Assembly: GCA_002352375.1 (NCBI GenBank)
Contig: DEIH01000162.1
Span: 5,604-23,087, forward strand
Length of the DNA stretch: 17,484 nucleotides
Origin: Spirochaeta sp. UBA2779
GTDB taxonomy: Bacteria > Spirochaetota > Spirochaetia > DSM-2461
Direction: 5' to 3'
Part shown: positions 1-6,454 of the stretch, in pieces
Numbering within the stretch: position 1 is the first letter of the stretch
Layout of the letters: every line of letters starts with the position of its first letter
Position numbers and translations under genes: made by a program
The notes under the pieces: generated by a model
What the model saw: the letters and a program-made list of their open reading frames with translations, nothing else
The model's database searches: none
Told to the model about the DNA's origin: nothing

Positions 1-26
1 ATTTCAAGAATAAAGTCATCAGACAT
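1..26 (-). CDS. Sugar ABC transporter ATP-binding protein, N-terminal fragment (xylG-like, runs off the window)
   Basis: Only the first codons are present, reading MSDDFILE on the minus strand. An AAAGGA ribosome binding site (33-38) lies six bases upstream of the ATG, so this looks like a true start. The opening resembles the usual N-terminus of sugar-importer ATPases of the XylG/RbsA family, and the gene directly follows a XylF-like binding protein on the same strand, the usual xylF-xylG order. The identity is inferred from context and a few residues. The terminator-like hairpin between the two genes would make the ATPase less expressed than the binding protein. Confidence 0.55.
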
Positions 27-52
27 TGGAATTCCTTTGGTTTTCAGGGCTG

Positions 53-84
53 AAAAAGGGGACCGTTTGCAAGAAACGGTCCCC
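53..84 (-). terminator. Rho-independent terminator or intercistronic attenuator after the xylF-like gene
   Basis: A perfect 11-bp stem (58-68 with 74-84, GGGGACCGTTT) with a five-base loop is followed on the minus strand by five U (53-57). It starts ten bases after the stop codon of the binding protein gene. Because a well-placed start codon and ribosome binding site lie just beyond it, it probably terminates only part of the transcripts and raises binding protein over ATPase and permease, as is common in ABC import operons. Confidence 0.85.
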
Positions 85-94
85 GATTGATTAA

Positions 95-1171
95 CTACGG
101 GCGGGGAGGGCGATCGCCTTCAGGGATGTCCCGGTAAACTTCGTCGTAGGGCTGGAAGCCTGTAAGGATAACTTCATCGTAAAGGTTATCGGCATCAACC
201 TGAACAACGTCGAGGAACAGACAGGGAACAGAACCTTTGAGGGTATCGTCCAGAGTCAGTTGGGCGAGGGTAAAATCAGTCAGACCGGGGACTGTTTCGC
301 CCTTGGCCAGTGCGATGGCCATATCCATTGCCATGGGGGAGAGTTTGCGAACATCTTTGAATACGGTCATGGTAAGTTCACCTTCAACAATGGACTTACA
401 ACCGGCGAGGGTAGCATCCTGTCCGGAGATAGGTACTTTGCCTGCCAGGCCCTGAGCCTTCATGGCCTGAAGAGCACCGAGAGCGGTTCCATCATTGGAA
501 GCCACAACGGCGTCAACATTGTTACTCTGAGCGGTAAGGATGTTTTCCATGTTTTTAAGGGCGTTTGCAGGATCCCAGTTCTCAACCCACTGATCGGCAA
601 CGATGGTAACCTTGCCGGAATCAACGAGAGGCTGAACAACTTCCATCTGGCCCTGACGGAACAGAGTGGCGTTGTTGTCTGTGGGGCTTCCGCCGAGCAT
701 GACGAAATTGCCGCTGTCTACGATGCTTGTTACGCCTCGGCCCTGAGCCCGGCCGACTTCGACGTTGTCGAAGGACAGGTAGGCTGAAAGGTTGGAAGAT
801 TTAATCAGGCGATCGTAAGCGATGGTGGGGATGCCTTCGGCAGCAGCTGCATCAACAGCGGAAGCGGCGGCATCGCCATCCTGGGCGATAATGATAAGAA
901 CATCGGCTCCCTGGAGAATCATGTTTTCAATCTGGTCGTTCTGCAGTTTGGGATCCTGGTTGGCAACCTGAGTGATAACCTGGACACCGGCTTTCTGGCC
1001 GAGATCGGTAAGCAGTGCTGCCTCACGGGGCCAGCGGTCGGTGGAATAGTCTGAGAAGGAAACACCGACGACGATTGTGTTGTCTGCAGCTGCCGTATCA
1101 GAACCACCATTGGCAAATGCCATGGTACCGAAGAGAGATACGATGAGGATTAGAAAGAGAATGCGCTTCAT
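95..1171 (-). CDS. xylF: Periplasmic sugar-binding protein, xylose type (XylF family)
   Basis: Predicted periplasmic receptor of a high-affinity sugar ABC importer. The 358-residue product starts with a Sec signal peptide (about residues 1-20, ending AFA before NGGSD); there is no lipobox cysteine, so it should be soluble in the periplasm. The mature part has the type I periplasmic binding fold of the XylF/RbsB family (Peripla_BP_4). Segments such as QIENMILQGADVLIII, IAYDRLI and the SFDNVEVGRAQ region closely follow XylF, making xylose or a similar pentose the best guess. The start is fixed by an AAGGAGG site five bases upstream. Transcription is expected from the sigma-54 promoter at 1202-1217. 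The downstream neighbour on the same strand is probably the cognate ATPase; no permease is visible here. The exact sugar is not proven. Confidence 0.85.
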   Translation of the reverse strand: MKRILFLILIVSLFGTMAFANGGSDTAAADNTIVVGVSFSDYSTDRWPREAALLTDLGQKAGVQVITQVANQDPKLQNDQIENMILQGADVLIIIAQDGDAAASAVDAAAAEGIPTIAYDRLIKSSNLSAYLSFDNVEVGRAQGRGVTSIVDSGNFVMLGGSPTDNNATLFRQGQMEVVQPLVDSGKVTIVADQWVENWDPANALKNMENILTAQSNNVDAVVASNDGTALGALQAMKAQGLAGKVPISGQDATLAGCKSIVEGELTMTVFKDVRKLSPMAMDMAIALAKGETVPGLTDFTLAQLTLDDTLKGSVPCLFLDVVQVDADNLYDEVILTGFQPYDEVYRDIPEGDRPPRP

Positions 1172-1201
1172 TGAAGCCTCCTTAAGAATTTCTAATTTAA
1201 A

Positions 1202-1217
1202 AGCAATATTCGTGCCA
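1202..1217 (-). promoter_or_regulatory. Sigma-54 (-24/-12) promoter of the xylF-like gene
   Basis: Read on the minus strand the sequence is TGGCACG-AATA-TTGCT, matching the RpoN consensus TGGCACG-N4-TTGCW with the invariant GG and GC correctly spaced. The predicted start of transcription is near 1191, just ahead of the AAGGAGG site at 1177-1183. Such promoters need an enhancer-binding ATPase, and one is encoded divergently next door (1486-2808). Confidence 0.85.
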
Positions 1218-1316
1218 ACGTATTTTTAATCACTTAAAACCCACTTATGTTCATTAAACAACTATATTTAGAGAATATCACAACTTCTTTGTGAATATTG
1301 TTTTTATTTTCTACAT

Positions 1317-1369
1317 GTGCACGTTCTGCCCCGAAGTACGGTAAACGTGCAAGTTCGTGCACGTCCTGC
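1317..1369. promoter_or_regulatory. Candidate enhancer (upstream activator sites) for the NtrC-type regulator
   Basis: A perfect 7-bp dyad ACGTGCA-N6-TGCACGT occupies 1345-1364. In addition the 13-mer GTGCACGTTCTGC (1317-1329) recurs with one mismatch as GTGCACGTCCTGC (1357-1369), exactly 40 bp away in the same orientation, which puts both on about the same face of the helix. The dyad centre is about 163 bp upstream of the predicted sigma-54 transcription start, inside the usual range for enhancer sites. Binding by the adjacent response regulator is inference. Confidence 0.65.
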
Positions 1370-1485
1370 GCAGCATCAACCAGGATATTATGAGTCGTTT
1401 TGTGAGTTCTTCTCAGAAAATGGAGACTGTTTAGTGTGAATAAATATTGCTTTTTCAAACCGCCAGCAGGATACTGAGTCTCTAA

Positions 1486-2808
1486 ATGGACTTTAATATC
1501 CTGATTGTTGATGATGAAGTGGAAATGTGCCTCTCTCTGGCGGAGTTGTTTGAATCCCGGGGATATCGGGCTCAGTATGCAACTGGAACCGTTGATGCCG
1601 GCGCCGTGTTGGAAAGAGAGTCTTTTGATTTGATTCTCCTGGATATACGGATGCCCGATGGGAACGGAGTTGATTTTCTAAATACCCTAAAAACCAGAGA
1701 GAAACCAACATCGGTAATTATGATCAGTGCTTTTGCTTCGGTGGAAAATGTTGTTAAAGCCATGAAGTACGGTGCGGTTAACTTCTATTCCAAACCGATA
1801 GATATGCCGGCACTTCTGGAGGAAATTTCCTTAATATCTTCGGGAAAAAATTCTGCTTCGGATATTGGAGAGGGGCTTTCGGCAATACTAACCCGGACAC
1901 CGGGATTGGAAGAAATATTCAACCTGATTGAGAAAGCAGCCCCTACTGATGTTCCTGTAATTATCACAGGGGAAAGTGGAACCGGGAAAGAACTAGCGGC
2001 AAATTCTATTCATAATTGCAGTTCAAGGAAAGATTCTCCCTTTATTAAACTCAACTGTGCGGCAATCCCCGAGGCCTTGATGGAAAGTGAATTATTCGGT
2101 CATGAACGAGGGGCCTTTACCGATGCCCGGGAGCGGAGGAAAGGTAAGTTTGAACAGGCTTCCGGGGGGACGATCTTCTTTGATGAAATCGGAGAACTGA
2201 ACAGCGGAACACAAGCCAAATTATTAAGGGTTCTTCAGGAAAAAGAGTTTGAACGTCTTGGCGGATCAGAAATAATTTCAACGAATGTCAGGGTTCTTGC
2301 TGCTACAAATAAAAATCTCCGGGAAATGGTAAAACGGGGCAGCTTCCGGGAAGATCTCTACTACCGTTTATCCGTTATCACACTGGAACTTCCACCGTTA
2401 AGAGAACGTTCTGATGATGTTCCAGTGCTCACCGATTATTTTTTAAAATTTTTTAATAAAAGATATAACAAAAGAATTGAAGGGGTTGATGAAAAAACCA
2501 GAAGACTTTTTTCCTCCCATGACTGGCCGGGAAACATTCGTGAGCTGAAGAATTGTCTGGAAAGGGCGGTAATTTTCTGTGAAGGGAAGAGCATCGGTCT
2601 TTCAGATCTTCCGAAACAGTATTCGGAGGCTGTTCTGGAACGAACTCTTAATGAAACGGTCCTGGTGGAAGCAACGGATAATCTGACAAGGGAACTGATA
2701 CAGGATGCTCTGGACCGATCTGGAGGTCAGAAGAAAATAGCAGCAGATTTTTTGAATATACACCGTAAAACCTTATACAACAAAATGAAAAAACTGGGAA
2801 TGAATTAG
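1486..2808 (+). CDS. NtrC-family sigma-54-dependent response regulator
   Basis: Enhancer-binding transcription activator of a two-component system, 440 residues with complete NtrC layout. The receiver domain (about 1-120) has the acidic pair D9/D10, phospho-acceptor D53 and K103. The AAA+ domain (about 133-370) has Walker A GESGTGKE at 162-169, the sigma-54 contact loop at 209-214 as GAFTDA instead of the canonical GAFTGA, Walker B TIFFDE at 229-234 and the FREDLYYRL segment. The C-terminus (about 397-440) is a Fis-type helix-turn-helix. The ATG is supported by the typical MDFNILIVDDE opening although the ribosome binding site is poor. Only two bases separate it from the kinase gene, so the pair is cotranscribed and probably translationally coupled. 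The likely target is the divergent sigma-54 promoter at 1202-1217. Confidence 0.93.
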   Translation: MDFNILIVDDEVEMCLSLAELFESRGYRAQYATGTVDAGAVLERESFDLILLDIRMPDGNGVDFLNTLKTREKPTSVIMISAFASVENVVKAMKYGAVNFYSKPIDMPALLEEISLISSGKNSASDIGEGLSAILTRTPGLEEIFNLIEKAAPTDVPVIITGESGTGKELAANSIHNCSSRKDSPFIKLNCAAIPEALMESELFGHERGAFTDARERRKGKFEQASGGTIFFDEIGELNSGTQAKLLRVLQEKEFERLGGSEIISTNVRVLAATNKNLREMVKRGSFREDLYYRLSVITLELPPLRERSDDVPVLTDYFLKFFNKRYNKRIEGVDEKTRRLFSSHDWPGNIRELKNCLERAVIFCEGKSIGLSDLPKQYSEAVLERTLNETVLVEATDNLTRELIQDALDRSGGQKKIAADFLNIHRKTLYNKMKKLGMN

Positions 2809-2810
2809 CC

Positions 2811-4646
2811 ATGGCGGATCTGACATTGCTGCAGATGCGGAATATTCATTATTCCTACGGAGGTTTTGAAGCCCTTCGAGGTGTGGATCTTGATATTCAT
2901 TCCGGTGAGATTCATGCGCTGGTTGGAGAGCATCGGGCAGGAAAAAGTACGCTGATGCGTATACTTGGGGGAAACCTCCTTCCCCAGAGGGGTGAAATTC
3001 TCTTAAAGGGGCAAGCTCTTCATTTTTATTCTCCTCAGGATGCCATGTCCCGGGGAATTGGTATGGTGTATCAGAGTATTATGATTATTCCCTCTCTCAA
3101 TGCCATTGAAAATATATATTCCGGCAGAATGCCCACAGCTTGGCTGGGCTATCGCCGGTACGGCGGAATGCTTACCGAAAGCCGCAGGCTTCTGAAAGAA
3201 CTCGGTCAGGAGATTGATTTACTGGCACCTCTTTTTGAACTTTCGGTGGCCCAGCAGCAGATGGTGGAAATTGCCCGCATACTCTCTATGTCTCCGGACA
3301 TCCTGATACTGGACGAGATTTCAAACCGTTTGAACGATGAGGAGTTGGTTCATCTGTTCCGAATACTGGCGGATTATAGGAAGGCCGGGAAATCGATAAT
3401 TTATATTACACAGAATTTTGATGAAATATTCGAATTGGCCGATCGGGTAACGGTTCTCCAGGACGGATATCGAAAAAGTACGGAATCTGTGGCCGATCTG
3501 GACAGGATGCGCCTGTACCGCCTGGCTTTTGATGCCGTTCTTGAAACACCGGGAACTCAAAGCCGGAGGGCGCCGGAGGAAGAACGGCAGCTTATGGCCT
3601 TAAGGCGTTACAACAGCAGCCTTATCGATGATTTACCCGTAGGTGTGATTATTTTTGACCGGGAAGGCACTGTCTATCAGGCCAATCAGTCAGCCGCAGG
3701 GATACTGAATATCGATCCATCTTCTCTGGTAGGGCGGACAATGGAAGAATTCATTATGTCTGAAGACCCTCTGATTAATAAAGAGATTCTTAGCACTCTC
3801 ACAAACCGTGGAAAAGGAGCCTGGGAGGGCGTTGCCATCGGAAAGGCTAAGTTTGTCAAAGCAAGGATTCTCCCCCTTCATGATGAGGATTACAGTTATC
3901 TCGGTGCTCTTCTAACACTTGAGGACGCCTCCTTAAGTGCCTCGGTGAAAGATTATCTTACCGAGGCCGAAAAGCACCAATACACTGCAGAGCTTGCGGC
4001 TGGAGTGGCTCATGAAGTGAACAACCCCCTTGGTATCATCAATAATTACCTGGAGCTGTTGAAACTTAAAAATCTTGATGAAGATGGTTTAGTTAAGCTT
4101 GAAAAGATACAGAAGGAAATACGGCGGATTACAGAAATTGTCGGCAGTCTTTTGAGTTTCAGCCGACTGCCACGGAAAGACAAATCTGAAGTAAACCTGG
4201 TTGAGCTTCTTGAAGAAGTGCTTTTACTTCTTGGTCATCGTTTTGACAGAAAACGTATTAAACTTAAAAAGTCTTTCCAGATTAATCCAGCCTGGATAAC
4301 AGGTGATGAAAACAGGCTCAAACAGGTTTTGATTAACCTGCTGATAAACAGTCAGGAAGCTGTACTTGATGAAGGTGAAATCGCTGTTGAAATATCAAAA
4401 GGGGCGGATTTTTTTCAGGTGAAGGTGTCTGATAACGGCCATGGAATCCCCGGAGAACTGGAAAAATCGATTTTTCAGCCATTTTTTACAACCAAACTGA
4501 CGAAAACCAATACCGGGCTCGGACTTTCAATCTGCGATCATATAATAAAAGCTCATGGGGGTACGCTCTCATGTGAAAGTATTCCAGGGGAATGGACCAG
4601 TTTCATCGTACAGCTCCCCTGGGCATCTCGACCAGCAGGGCCTTAA
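2811..4646 (+). CDS. Hybrid ABC-ATPase-domain / PAS / sensor histidine kinase
   Basis: A 611-residue cytoplasmic protein with an unusual domain order. Residues 1 to about 245 are a single ABC ATPase domain of the sugar-importer (RbsA/XylG/BMP-type) class: A-loop Y16, Walker A G39-S46 (GEHRAGKS), Q-loop Q88, signature LSVAQ at 144-148 (family usually LSVGE/Q), Walker B aspartate D168 and catalytic E169. The expected DEPTSAL run reads DEISNRL and the switch histidine is replaced by Q201 (YITQN in place of YISHR). A PAS domain follows (about 265-385), then HisKA with phospho-acceptor H401 in VAHEVNNPLG, and a HATPase_c domain with N box (DENRLKQVLINLLINS), G1 (DNGHGIPG), F box (FQPFFTTK) and G2 (TGLGLS). 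No membrane segment is visible. It most likely phosphorylates the adjacent regulator. Nucleotide binding by the ABC part looks possible; normal transport turnover looks unlikely. Signal input from an importer is inference. Confidence 0.9.
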   Translation: MADLTLLQMRNIHYSYGGFEALRGVDLDIHSGEIHALVGEHRAGKSTLMRILGGNLLPQRGEILLKGQALHFYSPQDAMSRGIGMVYQSIMIIPSLNAIENIYSGRMPTAWLGYRRYGGMLTESRRLLKELGQEIDLLAPLFELSVAQQQMVEIARILSMSPDILILDEISNRLNDEELVHLFRILADYRKAGKSIIYITQNFDEIFELADRVTVLQDGYRKSTESVADLDRMRLYRLAFDAVLETPGTQSRRAPEEERQLMALRRYNSSLIDDLPVGVIIFDREGTVYQANQSAAGILNIDPSSLVGRTMEEFIMSEDPLINKEILSTLTNRGKGAWEGVAIGKAKFVKARILPLHDEDYSYLGALLTLEDASLSASVKDYLTEAEKHQYTAELAAGVAHEVNNPLGIINNYLELLKLKNLDEDGLVKLEKIQKEIRRITEIVGSLLSFSRLPRKDKSEVNLVELLEEVLLLLGHRFDRKRIKLKKSFQINPAWITGDENRLKQVLINLLINSQEAVLDEGEIAVEISKGADFFQVKVSDNGHGIPGELEKSIFQPFFTTKLTKTNTGLGLSICDHIIKAHGGTLSCESIPGEWTSFIVQLPWASRPAGP

Positions 4647-4665
4647 CGCGTATGATGGGCGCGTT

Positions 4666-5121
4666 ATGGATATAAATGGATTAGTTGTCTCTACATGGCT
4701 TGCCGGTCTCGGTATATGGCCTCTTGTTATCGTTCTGGTTCCCAATCTTCTGTTCCGGAAATACGGTCAGTCGGCGGGTAAGAAACGTATGTCGTCTCTT
4801 TTTCAGGCAATCGCTGTCTTTATTATTACCACGGTGGCCGCATTTTTAGTTGAGAAAGAACTCAGTGATAAGTATTTGTTTCTTGCCGTTGCGATAGTTG
4901 CTCTTGTGCTTTACCTGCTGCGGGCGAGGGTTTTCCCCTATAAGCTTAAATGTGTGGAATGTGATGCCACCCTTGATTTTAAAACCATCTACTTCATGGA
5001 TGATAATCTCTGCACAGACTGTCACTCAAAAAAAATGGCAGAGCAGGAAGCCGCTGAAGAAACTGCAGAAATATCTGCAGAAATACCTACAGAAAAATCC
5101 GAAGATGAGTCCGAAGATTAA
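4666..5121 (+). CDS. Small membrane protein with three predicted helices and a zinc ribbon
   Basis: I do not recognise this 151-residue protein. It has three hydrophobic stretches (about 5-30, 45-62, 70-90), then a four-cysteine zinc ribbon (CVEC at 96-99, CTDC at 116-119) and a highly acidic tail rich in Glu. The frame is open further upstream into the kinase gene, but the ATG at 4666 fits the start of the first hydrophobic segment and lies 19 bases after the kinase stop. It is probably the third gene of the regulator-kinase operon. Since the kinase is soluble, this protein could tether it to the membrane or to a permease, but nothing in the sequence shows that directly. Confidence 0.7.
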   Translation: MDINGLVVSTWLAGLGIWPLVIVLVPNLLFRKYGQSAGKKRMSSLFQAIAVFIITTVAAFLVEKELSDKYLFLAVAIVALVLYLLRARVFPYKLKCVECDATLDFKTIYFMDDNLCTDCHSKKMAEQEAAEETAEISAEIPTEKSEDESED

Positions 5122-5151
5122 GCAAAGCAACAATTTCAGGTTTACCCGGTG

Positions 5152-5339
5152 ATTCCCAAGCGAAATGAGTGGAATACAGCGGGTTTGCCATCAGCTGCGT
5201 ACCGCAGGCTATGCCGAGGAACGTTGCGAAAAAAGCGAACTTGCGAGTAGTGTACTTATTCATTTTCGAATGAGCGCCGGGAAAGCATGGTTTTTAGTAG
5301 AACCGCGGCTTTGCCTTAGTTCTACTGATACCATTCATT
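5152..5339. repeat. Dispersed structured repeat, copy 1 (long form)
   Basis: The first 36 bases (beginning ATTCCCAAGCGAAATGAG) and the last 33 (ending TTCTACTGATACCATTCATT) match the ends of a second copy at 16639-16755 with few changes. The interior differs: here it is longer, keeps the motif AAGCGAACTTGCGA (5233-5246), and contains an 8-bp hairpin AGTAGAAC/GTTCTACT (5296-5303 with 5319-5326) and a 10-bp inverted repeat (5264-5273 with 5335-5344). It fills the gap between convergent operons. No transposase or credible reading frame is present. Confidence 0.75.
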
Positions 5340-5350
5340 CGAAATTTTCT

Positions 5351-6451
5351 TTACAGAATCAGTTCTTCGGTTTTCGGATTGAAGAATGAGATTTTCTCAG
5401 GGCGAATCTTTATTGAGATGCTGTCGTTCATCTTTGTGCTGGAGAATCCGGATAGTTTAACTGCGAGTTCTGTATCTCCACGCTGGAGAGTGATAATTGT
5501 TTCACTGCCTGCAGGCAGAACAGAGTAAACGTTAAACGCTTCGGATTGTTTCTCTGACGAGCTGGGAGAAACCGCGATATCTTCAGCCCGTACAGCGGCA
5601 ATGATTTCGCTGTTTTCAGTTTCGGGGGCAGTAACCCCTTTTAATTCCAGTTTGATAGCTTCGTTTTTAAAGAATAGAGAATTATCTTCCTTAACAATTA
5701 TTCCCTTCATCAGATTGATGGGAGGGCTTCCGACGAACTTTGCAATGAAGAGATTCTGAGGCTTCTTGTATATAGCCTCCGGTGTATCACACTGTTGTAT
5801 TTTTCCATTATTCATTACAACAATACGGTCAGATAGAGTTAATGCTTCCACCTGATCGTGGGTTACATACACAGTTGTGGCCCCCAGCTCATTGTGGAGA
5901 TGCTTAAGCTCGCTTCTCATATCAATACGGAGCATGGCATCCAGGTTGGAGAGGGGCTCGTCCATCAGAAAAATATCTGATTTTGCGGCAACCATTCTGG
6001 CAAGGGCCACCCTCTGCTGCTGTCCCCCGGAGAGTTCCGAGGGATAACGGTCTTCGTATCCATTTAACTGAACTTTGTTTAGAACATCATTCACCCTATT
6101 TTTAATCTCTGAGGATGGAATTTTTTTTGACTCAAGGCCCAGAGTAATATTCCTTGTTACATTCATATGGGGCCAGAGGGCGTAGCTTTGAAACATAAAT
6201 CCGAGATTTCGCATCTCAGGAGGAACGTAAACGCCTTTCTCTTTTGAAAACAAAACCTTTTTATCGGAATACAGTTCTCCGGATGTGGGTTCTTCCAGAC
6301 CGGCAATCATCCTCAGGGTGGTTGTCTTTCCGCAACCCGAGGGACCGAGGAGGGTGAGAAATTCACCCTCAATAACATCGAGATTAATACCATTAACAGC
6401 CGTTACTGAACCGTATTTTTTTGTTAAATTTTTAAGACTGATTTTACTCAT
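5351..6451 (-). CDS. ABC importer ATP-binding protein (FbpC/PotA type)
   Basis: Energises the importer whose permease and binding protein lie upstream on the same strand. The 366-residue protein has a full set of ABC motifs: Walker A GPSGCGKT (36-43), Q-loop Q88, signature LSGGQ (140-144), Walker B with D164/E165 and switch H198 (YVTHDQ). The C-terminal part (about 240-366) fits a TOBE-type regulatory domain as in FbpC, PotA and UgpC relatives. A GTG one codon upstream (6454) could also start translation; the ATG at 6451 is preferred, with AGGG-type ribosome binding sequence about eight bases upstream. The gene starts three bases after the permease stop, so the two are in one operon. Unlike the kinase-fused ABC domain at 2811, all catalytic residues are intact. 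Confidence 0.92.
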   Translation of the reverse strand: MSKISLKNLTKKYGSVTAVNGINLDVIEGEFLTLLGPSGCGKTTTLRMIAGLEEPTSGELYSDKKVLFSKEKGVYVPPEMRNLGFMFQSYALWPHMNVTRNITLGLESKKIPSSEIKNRVNDVLNKVQLNGYEDRYPSELSGGQQQRVALARMVAAKSDIFLMDEPLSNLDAMLRIDMRSELKHLHNELGATTVYVTHDQVEALTLSDRIVVMNNGKIQQCDTPEAIYKKPQNLFIAKFVGSPPINLMKGIIVKEDNSLFFKNEAIKLELKGVTAPETENSEIIAAVRAEDIAVSPSSSEKQSEAFNVYSVLPAGSETIITLQRGDTELAVKLSGFSSTKMNDSISIKIRPEKISFFNPKTEELIL

Positions 6452-6454
6452 CAC

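Larger units (their letters stand above)
1172..1485. promoter_or_regulatory. Divergent regulatory region between the xylF-like gene and the two-component operon
   Basis: This 314-bp gap holds no convincing gene. Its left end carries the ribosome binding site and sigma-54 promoter of the binding protein gene. Its centre is AT-rich (about 1220-1312), and from 1317 to 1369 there is a GC-richer cluster of GTGCACGT-type sites listed separately. I found no clear -35/-10 pair for the rightward regulator gene, and its ribosome binding site is weak. A 74-codon reading frame crosses the region on the minus strand but would run through the enhancer and promoter and is not believed. Confidence 0.7.

Noticed and set aside
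260..787. 175-codon rightward frame opposite the xylF-like gene
   Set aside because: It is antisense to a clear gene with a signal peptide and family motifs; the translation has no recognisable domain.
1234..1458. 74-codon reading frame on the minus strand in the divergent intergenic region
   Set aside because: It lacks a good ribosome binding site, shows no recognisable protein pattern and overlaps the enhancer-like repeats.
2811..3545. Kinase N-terminus as a separate transport ATPase gene with a frameshift
   Set aside because: The frame is open from 2811 to 4646 without interruption, the linker runs smoothly into PAS, and the ABC motifs themselves are altered, all consistent with a true fusion.
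5296..5326. AGTAGAAC/GTTCTACT hairpin as terminator of the import operon
   Set aside because: The stem is followed by A bases, not U, on the minus strand, and by no U-run on the plus strand. It is better treated as part of the repeat.
5165..5389. 74-codon rightward frame in repeat copy 1
   Set aside because: It lies in the structured repeat and runs into the 3' end of the convergent ATPase gene; copy 2 does not preserve it.
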